A DNA stretch of 64,000 nt from Streptomyces cylindrosporus (GCF_022698165.1 NZ_JALDAY010000003.1:702833-766832), one strand, 5' to 3'. Counted from the first letter of the stretch, positions 25,603-33,634 are shown. Notes: generated by a model from the sequence alone, not told the origin. Translations and numbers: made by a program.

Positions 25603-27201
25603 GTGGACCCGGTGATCATCGTCGGAGCGGGGCCCGTGGGGCTCACGCTCGCCCTGTCGCTGGCGCGTCAGGAGGTCCCCTCCGTCGTGCTCGACGAGGG
25701 TCCCGGCAAGGACGAACCGCGCCCGGCGCGCACGGTCGTGCTGCGCGAGGACACCGCCGATCTGATGGCCCGGCTGACGGGTCTGGACGTGGAGCAGGCC
25801 GGTACGCGCTGGGCCGGATGGCGGTCGTTGCGGCGCAAGCAGGTGATGCGCGAGGTCACCTTCGACGACGCCGCCGAGCCCGCTCCCCTGCACATCGCCC
25901 AGCACGTCCTGACCGGCGCCCTGCGCGAGGCGCTGGCCGGCGAGCGGCTCGCCAAGGTCGCCGTCGACAGCCGCGTCGACACCATCGAGCAGGAGCCCTC
26001 CGGCGTCACCGCCCACACCCGCGGCCCCAAGGGAACGTGGTGGCGCGGAAGTTACCTGGCCGGCTGCGACGGCCCGCGCTCCACGGTCCGCAAACTGCAG
26101 GACATCCGCTTCCCCGGCCGTACGGCGGTCGAGCGACACGCCGTGGCGGCGCTGCGCGCGGAACTTCCGTGGGACGGTCAGGCGTTGCTCCATCGGATGC
26201 CGCCGTGGCGGAAGTCCGGACCTTCGGCCGGGGAGGTCACCGGACGCCCGCTCCCGGACGGGGTGTGGCGCCTCGACTGGCTGCTGCCGCCGGGCAAGGA
26301 CCTGGTCACACCCGAGCTGCTCCTTGCCCGCATCCGGGAGACCCTGTCCGGCTGGACCGGGGGCTCCACACCGTCGTACGAACTCCTCGACACCGGAGTC
26401 CACACGGTCCACCACCGACTCGCCCGCCGGTGGCGGTCCGGCCGGGTCTTCCTCGCCGGGGACGCGGCGCACCTGCTCGGCGTGCTCGGTACGCAGGGGC
26501 TGGACGAGGGGCTGCGGGACGCCGACAACCTCGCCTGGAAGCTGGCGCTGGCCTGGCACCACGGGCCGCACGAGGCGCTGCTCGACAGCTACCAGGCGGA
26601 GCGGCGCGGCGCGGTCTCCGCGCGGCTGCGCGCCGCCGACCAGGTGCTGCCGCTGCTGCGCGGCGGCGGAGGGCTGCGCGCGTACGTGCCCGGGGCGAGC
26701 CGGGGCCATGACGCGCTGCTCGCGGACGGTCACCTGGGGCGCGGGGCGCTCGGCGGGCCGACGGCGTACGCCGCCTCGCCGCTCGCGCCCCGGCACCTCG
26801 AGGGCGAGGTGCCGGTGGACACGGCGCCGGGCGCGCCGATCGCCGACGTGCGGGTGACCGCGGAGGACGGCTCCGTCGTACGACTGCGCGACCGCCTGGG
26901 CCGAGGCGCGCTGCTGGTCGTGCTGGTCGCCCCGGGCACGGGCGTGTGGGACCGCAAGCACTGGGTGACGGCGGGCGTCATGCCCCGCCTGGCGGCCGCG
27001 GTGGCGGCACTGCCGCACCCCGCGGAACTCCTGGTCGCCGAGAGCTACCCGGGTGCGGCGGCCCACACGGTCCTCCTGGCCCGCCCGGACGGCCACCTGG
27101 TGGCGGCGCTGGGCGGTGTACGACCGGCGGACCTGTACTCGGCGGCGGAGGCGGCGCTGGGCGGGCCGGCGAGGGCGGAGAGTGGGGCGGGGGCGCGGTA
27201 G
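25603..27201 (+). CDS. FAD-dependent aromatic-type monooxygenase
   Basis: About 532-aa flavoprotein of the PheA/TfdB hydroxylase group. The Rossmann motif VIIVGAGPVGLTLALSLA begins near the N-terminus. A DGPRS motif (GCDGPRSTVRK) and the second FAD motif GRVFLAGDAAHLLGVLGTQGL are present. A thioredoxin-like C-terminal domain covers about 430-520. These enzymes hydroxylate phenolic or similar substrates with NAD(P)H; the substrate is unknown here. The frame is open from 25513, but the upstream text is not family-like, so I take the GTG at 25603. It stands alone between the glu terminator and the cysteine leader region. Confidence 0.85.
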   Translation: MDPVIIVGAGPVGLTLALSLARQEVPSVVLDEGPGKDEPRPARTVVLREDTADLMARLTGLDVEQAGTRWAGWRSLRRKQVMREVTFDDAAEPAPLHIAQHVLTGALREALAGERLAKVAVDSRVDTIEQEPSGVTAHTRGPKGTWWRGSYLAGCDGPRSTVRKLQDIRFPGRTAVERHAVAALRAELPWDGQALLHRMPPWRKSGPSAGEVTGRPLPDGVWRLDWLLPPGKDLVTPELLLARIRETLSGWTGGSTPSYELLDTGVHTVHHRLARRWRSGRVFLAGDAAHLLGVLGTQGLDEGLRDADNLAWKLALAWHHGPHEALLDSYQAERRGAVSARLRAADQVLPLLRGGGGLRAYVPGASRGHDALLADGHLGRGALGGPTAYAASPLAPRHLEGEVPVDTAPGAPIADVRVTAEDGSVVRLRDRLGRGALLVVLVAPGTGVWDRKHWVTAGVMPRLAAAVAALPHPAELLVAESYPGAAAHTVLLARPDGHLVAALGGVRPADLYSAAEAALGGPARAESGAGAR

Positions 27202-27265
27202 CGGCGGGGCCGGAGCGCGCCGATGCCGAGCGGCGCGTGGACGTCGTCGTACCGCTGCATGCCGT

Positions 27266-27304
27266 ACTCACCGTCACTGTGTGGTCCACATAGTGACGGT
27301 GAGT
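27266..27304. promoter_or_regulatory. Near-perfect 39-bp palindrome
   Basis: Arms of 19 bp (27266-27284 and 27286-27304) surround a single central base with one mismatch. It could be a terminator for the monooxygenase gene. Its position against a TTGACC hexamer also suits an operator for the downstream leader/dioxygenase promoter. Confidence 0.6.
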
Positions 27305-27378
27305 TGACCGGTCCCGGCCTCCATGGTGTACTCCGGATCGTGACCGACACCTGTGTGCGCCTGTGGCGGAGGGTCCAT

Positions 27379-27426
27379 ATGGACCTCGTCCGCTATGCGG
27401 GCTGCGTGTGTCGTCCGTCCTGCTGA
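27379..27426 (+). CDS. Cysteine-coding leader peptide (uORF)
   Basis: Fifteen-codon ORF reading MDLVRYAGCVCRPSC then TGA. Three of its last seven codons are Cys, including the last. GGAGGG lies 5 nt before the ATG. In the same frame a GTG at 27340 would give 28 residues (with RLWRRVHMDLVR). That form recalls the annotated actinobacterial 'putative leader peptides' and the mycobacterial polycysteine leaders that attenuate sulfur genes. It ends 76 bp before a cysteine dioxygenase gene. I infer that ribosome stalling at Cys codons, or its absence, adjusts expression of the operon. Confidence 0.7.
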   Translation: MDLVRYAGCVCRPSC

Positions 27427-27502
27427 ATTCGCATCCCCCTTTCCAGCGCGCCGCCCTTCGCTGCCGCGCGCCCTCCGCGAACGCCCATCAGGACGGTGCC
27501 AC

Positions 27503-28051
27503 GTGTCTGTCTCCCCCTCTGCCTCTGCTCCCGCCCCCGCGCCCACGACCGCTTCCGCGCCGCCGACGCAGGCGGAACTTCTCGACTTCGTACGACGTAC
27601 CGCCGCCGACGCCGAACTCATCGCCTCGCTCCCGCTGGACCCGGAGGGCCGCACATGGGTTCGCCTGGAGGGCCCCGGCGGCAGCGAGGCCTGGCTGATC
27701 GGCTGGCCGCCCGGTACGGGCACCGGCTGGCACGACCACGCCGAGTCCGTCGGCGCCTTCGTCACGGCCGCCGGTGAGCTGAAGGAGTACTCGCTCGCCG
27801 CCCGGCTGCCCGCCGACGGCTGGAAGACCCTCGAACTCACGGACGGGGTGGACCGGGAGCGCCGGCTGCCGGCCGGCAAGGGCCGTGCCTTCGGCCGCCA
27901 CCATGTCCACGAGGTCCTGAACGAGTCGACCGACGAACACGCGGTGTCGGTCCACGCGTACTACCCGCCGCTGCCGCAGATCCGCCGCTACAGCCGGGTG
28001 GGACAGGTGCTGCGGCTGGAGCAGGTGGAGCGGCCGGAGGACTGGCAGTGA
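27503..28051 (+). CDS. Cysteine dioxygenase, type I (cupin)
   Basis: 182-aa cupin that oxidises cysteine to cysteine sulfinate with O2. The iron ligands are visible as H77 and H79 in GWHDHAES and H136 in GRHHVHEVLN. The SVHAYYPPL segment carries the conserved Tyr. The first 20 residues are Ala/Pro-rich. I choose the GTG at 27503, with AGGACGG upstream; the frame is open further, but that text lies over the leader region. The stop overlaps the rhodanese start (GTGA), so the two genes are coupled. Confidence 0.9.
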   Translation: MSVSPSASAPAPAPTTASAPPTQAELLDFVRRTAADAELIASLPLDPEGRTWVRLEGPGGSEAWLIGWPPGTGTGWHDHAESVGAFVTAAGELKEYSLAARLPADGWKTLELTDGVDRERRLPAGKGRAFGRHHVHEVLNESTDEHAVSVHAYYPPLPQIRRYSRVGQVLRLEQVERPEDWQ

Positions 28052-28494
28052 GCGGGGCGGGACCAGAGCGCGGCCGGGTGGGTGACGTGGGTGAACGGCC
28101 CGTCGGTATCGACGAGTTGCTGGAGCGGGTGCGCGCGGGGTACGCGCGCGTCGAGCCGAAGGAGGCCTACGAAGCCGCCCTCGCCGGGGAGGCCTTGCTG
28201 GTGGACATCCGGTACGCGGCCCTGCGCGAACGGGACGGCCTGATCCCCGGCGCCCTCGTCGTCGAGCGCAACGAACTGGAGTGGCGGCTCGATCCGCGGG
28301 GCAGCCATCGCGCGGCCGAGGCCACGAGCCATGACCTGCGCATCGTGGTGATCTGCAACGAGGGTTACGCGTCGAGCCTCGCGGCTGCCTCGCTCCACCA
28401 GTTGGGACTGCACCGGGCCACCGACCTGGTCGGCGGTTTTCAGGCGTGGAAGGCAGCGGGGCTCCCGCTCCTGCCGGAGGCCCCGGCTCAGTAG
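28048..28494 (+). CDS. Rhodanese-like sulfurtransferase
   Basis: 148-aa single rhodanese domain. The substrate loop is CNEGYAS with catalytic C103, and LLVDIRYAALRERDGLIPGA is the CH2A-like motif. It probably moves sulfane sulfur generated from cysteine metabolism. Translation is coupled to cysteine dioxygenase. Its last codons overlap the 3' end of the convergent binding-protein gene by 7 bp. Confidence 0.9.
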   Translation: MSGAGPERGRVGDVGERPVGIDELLERVRAGYARVEPKEAYEAALAGEALLVDIRYAALRERDGLIPGALVVERNELEWRLDPRGSHRAAEATSHDLRIVVICNEGYASSLAAASLHQLGLHRATDLVGGFQAWKAAGLPLLPEAPAQ

Positions 28495-29510
28495 CCGTCG
28501 GCCTGGCAGTACAGCGGGGCGGTGTCCGCGTTGGCCTTGGTGATCAGCTCGGCCGGTGTCTTCGCGATCTTCTCCGCCTTACGGCCGCGCAGCAGATCGA
28601 TGGCGTTCGTCACCGCCAACTCACCGGTGTCCGCGGCCGAGTTGGAGACGGTGGCCGAGAAACGGCCGTCCTTGAGGGCGGCCAGGCCCTCGTCCGTGCC
28701 GTTGACGGTCACGATCTTCACGTCCTTGGCGCCGGCCGCGTCGAAGGCCTTGCGTACGGAGAAGGCCATCTCCTCGTTGGCGACGAACGCGTAGTCCAGG
28801 TCGGGGTGGGCCTCGATCATGTTCGCGGCGACGGTGCGTGCCTTGGCGGGGTCGAACATGCCGGGCTGGTTCGCCACGACCTGTGCGTTGCCGGGCAGCG
28901 CGGTGGTGAATCCGCCGACCAGCAGGTCGGAGGCGGCGCCGGGGGCACCGGCGACGACACCGACCTGTACGTGCCTGCCCGCCGCGTCCTTCTGGATCCA
29001 GCCGGCGTCCAGCCGCCCCACCTTCTTCAGGTCGACGACGACCGCCCCCAGGATGTGGGAGGTGTCGTCCGGTGCGACCGAGGTGAAGAAGATCGGGATG
29101 CCCGCGCTGCGAGCCTTGGCGACGTCCGCCTTCAGCGCCTGCGCGTTGACCGTCTGCACGATCAGCGCGTCGACCTTGCGGGCGATCATGTCCTCGATGT
29201 TGGACAGCTCGGTCGCGGCGTCCTGACGGGATTCGGCCGTACGGATCCGCGCGAAATTGCTGTGCCCCACATCTTCGACGGCCTTCTGCAGACAGGTGTG
29301 GAACTCGGTGGTGCCGCCGTTGACGAACCCGATGGTGATGGTGCCCTGGACCGTCGCCCCTTTGTCGTCGTCGGCGGCCATCAACCCGCAGCCGCTCAGC
29401 AGGAGGGCCATGGTGGTGGCCATTGCGGAGGCAGCGGCCAGGGGATGGGCCGGTCTCCCGATCCGCGGCCTTCGGGACGCCGTTCTTCGGGGCTGGGCGG
29501 AGTCGGACAC
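28488..29510 (-). CDS. Sugar-type ABC transporter substrate-binding lipoprotein (orphan)
   Basis: 340-aa periplasmic-binding-protein type I (ribose/LacI family). A Sec signal ends at lipobox LLLSGC (C41). The ligand domain starts ITIGFVNGGTTEFH, with VDALIVQTVNAQAL, IPIFFTS and VTVNGTDEGLAALKDG. No ATPase or permease gene is adjacent. I take the GTG at 29510 (GAAAGG 9 nt upstream) over a longer TTG/ATG frame. The ligand is unknown. The promoter region contains several repeats and dyads. Confidence 0.85.
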   Translation of the reverse strand: MSDSAQPRRTASRRPRIGRPAHPLAAASAMATTMALLLSGCGLMAADDDKGATVQGTITIGFVNGGTTEFHTCLQKAVEDVGHSNFARIRTAESRQDAATELSNIEDMIARKVDALIVQTVNAQALKADVAKARSAGIPIFFTSVAPDDTSHILGAVVVDLKKVGRLDAGWIQKDAAGRHVQVGVVAGAPGAASDLLVGGFTTALPGNAQVVANQPGMFDPAKARTVAANMIEAHPDLDYAFVANEEMAFSVRKAFDAAGAKDVKIVTVNGTDEGLAALKDGRFSATVSNSAADTGELAVTNAIDLLRGRKAEKIAKTPAELITKANADTAPLYCQADGY

Positions 29511-29754
29511 GGCAGGGAGCCTTTCGGCGTGCGGAAGGGCGAGGGCGGGAGCGGAGAGGAGCGGGGAGGCATGGAGAGGCATGGGGAGGAGCGGCGGGGC
29601 ATGAATGCGGTCGCAGCCGGCCGGTGCGTGGCTGCGCGGCGCGGGCCCGCAGTGGGCCGGGCGGCTCCGCGACGGCAGCAGACAGTACCCACGACCGGGG
29701 CGGGCTCACCCTTCCGGGAACGCAAAGTAAGGATGCGCATCCAGGAAGGCTCCA

Positions 29755-29779
29755 CCGACGCGAAAGGCTTTAACGTCGG
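29755..29779. promoter_or_regulatory. 25-bp dyad upstream of the binding-protein gene
   Basis: CCGACG-cg-AAAG-G-CTTT-aa-CGTCGG is symmetric except for two bases on each side. It lies 245 bp upstream of the start. It might be a repressor operator; this is inference only. Confidence 0.35.
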
Positions 29780-29813
29780 CACACCCGAGCGCCCCGGCGC
29801 CTCAGCCTCCTCG

Positions 29814-29900
29814 CCGGCAAAACCCCGCCGACCGGCAAAGCCCCGCCTACCCGCGAAGCCCCGCCAACCGCCAACGCCTCGCCGATCGGCAACGCCTCAC
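29814..29900. repeat. Five tandem 18-bp repeats
   Basis: Units start at 29814, 29832, 29850, 29868 and 29886 (last one partial). Consensus is CCGGCAAAGCCCCGCCGA, with drift toward the end. Confidence 0.8.
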
Positions 29901-30016
29901 CTGAGCCACTCCGGCTGACAACAGTCGGCCCTGGCCGTGCGCCAACTCACGCCGGCGCCGGCTCATACGCCGCCCTGAAGGCCGCCGACGCACCCGCCGG
30001 CTCAGAGCCAGCCGTT

Positions 30017-30133
30017 TCCGATAGCCCGCGAGCCCGCAGCGCAGCGCCTCCGGTAGCCCGCGAGCCCAGCCCGCAGCGCGTCGACTCCGAAAACCCGCGA
30101 GTTCGCAGCGCGCCGGCTCCGACGGCCCACCAG
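30017..30133. repeat. Four dispersed copies of TCCGATAGCCCGCGAG-like motif
   Basis: Copies start at 30017, 30049, 30086 and 30118, each followed in part by GCAGCGC. The fourth is the weakest. Confidence 0.6.
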
Positions 30134-30325
30134 TTCCGGAAATCCTTCGCTCCCGGCGCTCATTGCCTCAGAGAACCGGCGTGCGCCCCTATGGACCCCC
30201 GGGATCCGGACCCGTCGCCCCGACGCCCCGCCGCCCTCCGGCGGATCATCCCCAGCCGCCCCCAGCCTCCCGCCTCAGCCCCCTCGTCCCGCCGGGGTCG
30301 CCCCGGCCTCCCCAAGGCCCCTGCC

Positions 30326-31234
30326 TCAGACCCCCTCGTCCCCAAGAAACTCCGTGTCCTCGCCCTCCTCCTCCAGCGCCTGCCGAACCACTCGCAGGGC
30401 CATGCCCTCGGGGTAGCCCTTGCGCGCCAGCATCCCCGCGAGGCGGCGCAGTCGCTTGTCCCGGTCGAGGCCCCGCGTGGCACGCAGCTTGCGGGCGACG
30501 AGTTCGCGTGCCGTCTGTTCCTCCTGCTCGGAGTCCAGCTGGGAGACGGCCGCGTCGATCAGCGTCGAGTCGACCCCCTTGGTCCGCAACTCCTGCGCGA
30601 GCGCCCGCCGGGCGAGCCCCCGGCCATGGTGCCGGGACTCCACCCAGGCGTCCGCGAAGGCGCTGTCGTTGATCAGCCCGACCTCCTCGAACCGGGACAG
30701 CACCTCCTCCGCGGCGTCGTCCGGGATCTCCCGCTTGCGCAGGGCGTCGGCCAGTTGCTTGCGCGTCCGCGGGGTCCCGGTGAGCAGGCGCAGACAGATC
30801 GCCCGCGCCCGCTCGACCGGGTCCCCCGGAGGCTCCTCCTGCTCGGCCCTCGACGAGGAGGAGAAGCCCCCGTCTTCGTCGGCGGCCTCTCCACGACGCC
30901 GCTGCCGCCCCCGCCGGGAGCCGCCCGCGCCATGGAAACCACCGTCACGCCCCGCGCCACCGCGCCGACGCGAACCTCGCCCCCGCGAACCGGAGTCGTC
31001 CCCCGCGTCGCCGTCAGGCCACTCCCCGCCAACGGCCGCCCCGTCCTCGGACCACCGACCGCGCGAGCCCCCCGCGCCGTACGCCCCGGAGCGGTCGTAT
31101 CCCCCGTCCGCGCCGTGCCCCGCGGCCCCGTGCGCATCGCCGTCCGACCCGGCAGATCCCCCGTCGCCCACCCCGTCCCGCTCCCGCGGAACGTCCGGGT
31201 AGGCGTACTCGGCCCAGTCGGTTCGTCGTGTCAC
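30326..31234 (-). CDS. recX: RecX regulatory protein with long N-terminal extension
   Basis: 302-aa RecA modulator. The three-helix RecX repeats occupy about 135-300 (ICLRLLTGTPRTRKQLADAL, FEEVGLINDSAFADAW, RRLAGMLARKGYPEGMALRVV). Residues 1-130 are an unusual Gly/Arg/Asp/Ser-rich disordered tail with RGR clusters; typical RecX is about half this size. The GTG start lies 3 nt after the recA stop, so it is cotranscribed with recA. Confidence 0.93.
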   Translation of the reverse strand: MTRRTDWAEYAYPDVPRERDGVGDGGSAGSDGDAHGAAGHGADGGYDRSGAYGAGGSRGRWSEDGAAVGGEWPDGDAGDDSGSRGRGSRRRGGAGRDGGFHGAGGSRRGRQRRRGEAADEDGGFSSSSRAEQEEPPGDPVERARAICLRLLTGTPRTRKQLADALRKREIPDDAAEEVLSRFEEVGLINDSAFADAWVESRHHGRGLARRALAQELRTKGVDSTLIDAAVSQLDSEQEEQTARELVARKLRATRGLDRDKRLRRLAGMLARKGYPEGMALRVVRQALEEEGEDTEFLGDEGV

Positions 31235-31237
31235 GGA

Positions 31238-32365
31238 TCAGCTCTTGGCAGCCGGAGCCTTGGCCTTCGCCGCCTTGGCAGCCGCCGGAGCCGGCACCTT
31301 CGCGGCGTCGTCCGCGGGAGCGGTGACGGCCGCGGCGTCGGCACCGGGCTCCGCGGTCGGCTCCTCGGGCCGCACGCCCACGCCCAGCTTCTCCTTGATC
31401 TTCTTCTCGATCTCGTTGGCCAGGTCGGGGTTGTCCTTCAGGAAGTTGCGCGCGTTCTCCTTGCCCTGACCCAGCTGGTCGCCCTCGTACGTGTACCAGG
31501 CGCCGGCCTTGCGGACGAAGCCGTGCTCCACGCCCATGTCGATCAGGCCGCCCTCGCGGCTGATGCCCTGGCCGTAGAGGATGTCGAACTCGGCCTGCTT
31601 GAAGGGCGGCGCGACCTTGTTCTTGACGACCTTCACGCGGGTGCGGTTGCCGACCGCCTCCGTGCCGTCCTTCAGGGTCTCGATGCGGCGGATGTCGATA
31701 CGCACCGAGGCGTAGAACTTCAGCGCCCGGCCACCGGTCGTGGTCTCCGGGGAGCCGAACATCACGCCGATCTTCTCGCGCAGCTGGTTGATGAAGATCG
31801 CCGTGGTCTTGGACTGGTTGAGCGCACTGGTGATCTTCCGCAGCGCCTGGCTCATCAGACGGGCCTGCAGACCGACGTGGCTGTCACCCATCTCGCCCTC
31901 GATCTCCGCGCGCGGGACGAGCGCGGCGACGGAGTCGATGACGATGAGGTCGAGGGCGCCGGAGCGGACCAGCATGTCCACGATCTCCAGGGCCTGCTCG
32001 CCGTTGTCCGGCTGGGAGAGGATCAGGTTGTCGATGTCGACGCCGAGCTTGCGCGCGTACTCGGGGTCGAGGGCGTGCTCCGCGTCCACGAAGGCGACCT
32101 GGCCGCCGGCCTTCTGCGCGTTCGCCACCGCGTGCAGGGTCAGGGTCGTCTTACCGGACGACTCAGGGCCGTAGATCTCGACGACGCGGCCGCGCGGCAG
32201 GCCGCCGACGCCGAGCGCCACGTCGAGCGCGGTCGACCCGGTCGGGATGACCTCGATGGGCTCCTTCGACCGCTCGCCCATGCGCATGACCGCGCCCTTG
32301 CCGAATTGCCGTTCAATCTGTGCGAGTGCGGCATCGAGGGCCTTCTCGCGGTCGGTTCCTGCCAT
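31238..32365 (-). CDS. recA: Recombinase RecA
   Basis: 375-aa strand-exchange ATPase and LexA coprotease. It has Walker [10 protein letters not shown] (66-74), Walker [11 protein letters not shown], and the loop segment with [19 protein letters not shown]. The C-terminus is Ala/Lys-rich, ending KAPAAKS. The start is the ATG at 32365 ([22 protein letters not shown]); the open frame continues 22 codons upstream through the promoter and is not coding. Upstream lie a LexA-type box and a PafBC-like promoter. Confidence 0.97.
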   Translation of the reverse strand: MAGTDREKALDAALAQIERQFGKGAVMRMGERSKEPIEVIPTGSTALDVALGVGGLPRGRVVEIYGPESSGKTTLTLHAVANAQKAGGQVAFVDAEHALDPEYARKLGVDIDNLILSQPDNGEQALEIVDMLVRSGALDLIVIDSVAALVPRAEIEGEMGDSHVGLQARLMSQALRKITSALNQSKTTAIFINQLREKIGVMFGSPETTTGGRALKFYASVRIDIRRIETLKDGTEAVGNRTRVKVVKNKVAPPFKQAEFDILYGQGISREGGLIDMGVEHGFVRKAGAWYTYEGDQLGQGKENARNFLKDNPDLANEIEKKIKEKLGVGVRPEEPTAEPGADAAAVTAPADDAAKVPAPAAAKAAKAKAPAAKS

Positions 32366-32408
32366 GGGTTCCACCCGATTTGCTTGAGTCGATCGCTTCA
32401 CGTCAAAG

Positions 32409-32431
32409 ACGCTAACGCCTGCCACTGACAA
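32409..32431 (-). promoter_or_regulatory. PafBC/RecA-NDp-type promoter of recA
   Basis: On the reverse strand TTGTCAGTGG (32431-32422), 7 nt, then TAGCGT (32414-32409). The predicted start site is about 35 nt before the recA ATG. The motif matches the LexA-independent damage promoter described for mycobacterial recA. Confidence 0.8.
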
Positions 32432-32529
32432 TGCGCCCCGACGCCCGTCCGGCCTGTGGATAACTCGGGTACTTCTCCGTCAAAAACCTGCCGAATCACC
32501 CATGGAGAGCCTCGCCGGAGCCTCCATAA

Positions 32530-32541
32530 GAATGGATGTTC
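32530..32541 (-). promoter_or_regulatory. LexA-type SOS box of recA
   Basis: Reverse-strand GAACATCCATTC fits GAAC-N4-(G/A)TTC, the Bacillus/actinobacterial LexA operator with one weak position, 165 bp upstream of the recA ATG. Confidence 0.7.
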
Positions 32542-32680
32542 GATTTTCGTGTCAAGCGCACCACGCGGCACTCCCGAGACTATGTCGGCGCTCCGACAGC
32601 CGGGCTGCTTCCGGTGGCGTACGGCGGGTGTCTTCGTCCGGACGACGACTTGAGCGGCCGCTCTCGCGAGCCTGTTGGGC

Positions 32681-33493
32681 ATGCAGATCGAGAAGAGCGG
32701 CCGGGCGAGCAGCCGGGACAACAGCGGGGCACCGGTCCCGGTGACCTGGTGGGCCGAGGCCCGCCCGGTGGAGCGCCTCTGTCACGCGACCGGCCTCCTC
32801 CTGATCCTGTCCGGCCTCGCGCACCTGGTGGTGTTCGCCGTCGACGGCGGCCCCTGGGACGGCCCCGTGTCGTGGCGCAAACCCGTGACGTTCGGGCTGT
32901 CCTTCGGGGCGACGCTGATCGCCATCACCTGGGTGACGTCGTATCTGCGCGTCGGCCCGCGCCTGCGCACCGTGCTGCTCGCCGTATTCGCCGCCGACTG
33001 TGTGGTGGAGGTCGGCGGCATCACCCTTCAGGCGTGGCGCCGGGTGCCCTCGCACCTCGACATGGAGACGCCCTTCGACACCGGGGTGTCGATGACGCTG
33101 GCGGTGGGCGGCGGTGTCCTGGTGGTGCTGCTCACCGTGTTCGCACTGGCCTCGTTCCGGAATCCGCCCGCGGGCCCGGCCGGCATGTCACTCGCGGTGC
33201 GCTCCGGGTTCGCGATCCTGCTCGTCGCGCTCGCCTCCGGCGCCGCGATGATCGCGCGCGGTGTCGTGCTCGCCCGCACCGGTCACCAGGAGGCGGCGTA
33301 CCACTCGACGGCCCCGCTCAAGCCGCTGCACGGCGTCAGCCTGCACGCGGTCCTGGTGCTGCCCGCACTGGCCTGGCTGCTGTCCCGCACGCCCTGGAGC
33401 GAGGCCGTCCGGCGGCGGATCGTGGCGGCGGCGACCACCTGCTATGTGGTGGCCGTCATCGGCGCCGGGGTGTGGGCGGTGCTCACGTATTGA
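32681..33493 (+). CDS. Integral membrane protein of unknown function
   Basis: About 270 aa with seven hydrophobic segments (for example ATGLLLILSGLAHLVVFAV, FGATLIAITWVTSYL, GGGVLVVLLTVFALASF, AILLVALASGAAMIARGVV, VVAVIGAGVWAVLTY). HGVSLHAVLVLP and HLVVF contain conserved-looking histidines. I do not recognise a family. The ATG at 32681 is preferred over a TTG two codons upstream. It is divergent from recA. Confidence 0.8.
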   Translation: MQIEKSGRASSRDNSGAPVPVTWWAEARPVERLCHATGLLLILSGLAHLVVFAVDGGPWDGPVSWRKPVTFGLSFGATLIAITWVTSYLRVGPRLRTVLLAVFAADCVVEVGGITLQAWRRVPSHLDMETPFDTGVSMTLAVGGGVLVVLLTVFALASFRNPPAGPAGMSLAVRSGFAILLVALASGAAMIARGVVLARTGHQEAAYHSTAPLKPLHGVSLHAVLVLPALAWLLSRTPWSEAVRRRIVAAATTCYVVAVIGAGVWAVLTY

Positions 33494-33634
33494 ACCGGCC
33501 GCCCGTGTCGCGCCGGTCCGTGTCCTGTCGGCCTGCCCGCCCCCGCCGCGGTACCGGTACCGGCCCTTCCCGCGCCGTACCGACCCTCCCCGCGCCGTAC
33601 CGACTCGCCCCGCCGCCGTATCGAATCGCACGCC

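Larger units (their letters stand above)
27202..27502. other. Regulatory region between monooxygenase and cysteine dioxygenase
   Basis: This 301-bp gap holds a 39-bp palindrome (27266-27304), a TTGACC -35-like hexamer directly at its right edge (27304-27309), a cysteine-coding short ORF (27379-27426), and a C-rich 75-bp spacer before the cysteine dioxygenase start. Confidence 0.7.
29511..30325. other. Gene-free 815-bp region with short repeats
   Basis: Between the binding-protein start and the recX stop I find no credible gene. It holds the palindrome GGATGCGCATCC (29731-29742), a 25-bp dyad (29755-29779), five 18-bp repeats (29814-29900) and four copies of a 16-bp motif at 32-37-bp spacing (30017-30133). 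Open frames here are Pro/Arg-rich and lack ribosome-binding sites. Confidence 0.65.
32366..32680. other. recA promoter region
   Basis: This 315-bp gap between divergent recA and the membrane-protein gene contains the PafBC-like promoter, a DnaA box TTATCCACA (32463-32455, reverse strand) and the LexA-type box. No gene is supported in it. Confidence 0.75.

Noticed and set aside
29740..29765. Reverse-strand GTCGGTGG block resembling the PafBC motif
   Set aside because: The leading TTGTC is missing and the position of the -10 reads CTGGAT, so it does not fit like the three sites at recA, mazG and lhr.
30191..32428. 745-codon + strand open frame over recX and recA
   Set aside because: It is the antisense shadow of recA/recX, which have full family motifs.
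32456..32653. 65-codon ORF in the recA upstream region
   Set aside because: It covers the LexA-type box and the DnaA box, has no ribosome-binding site and looks like non-coding sequence.
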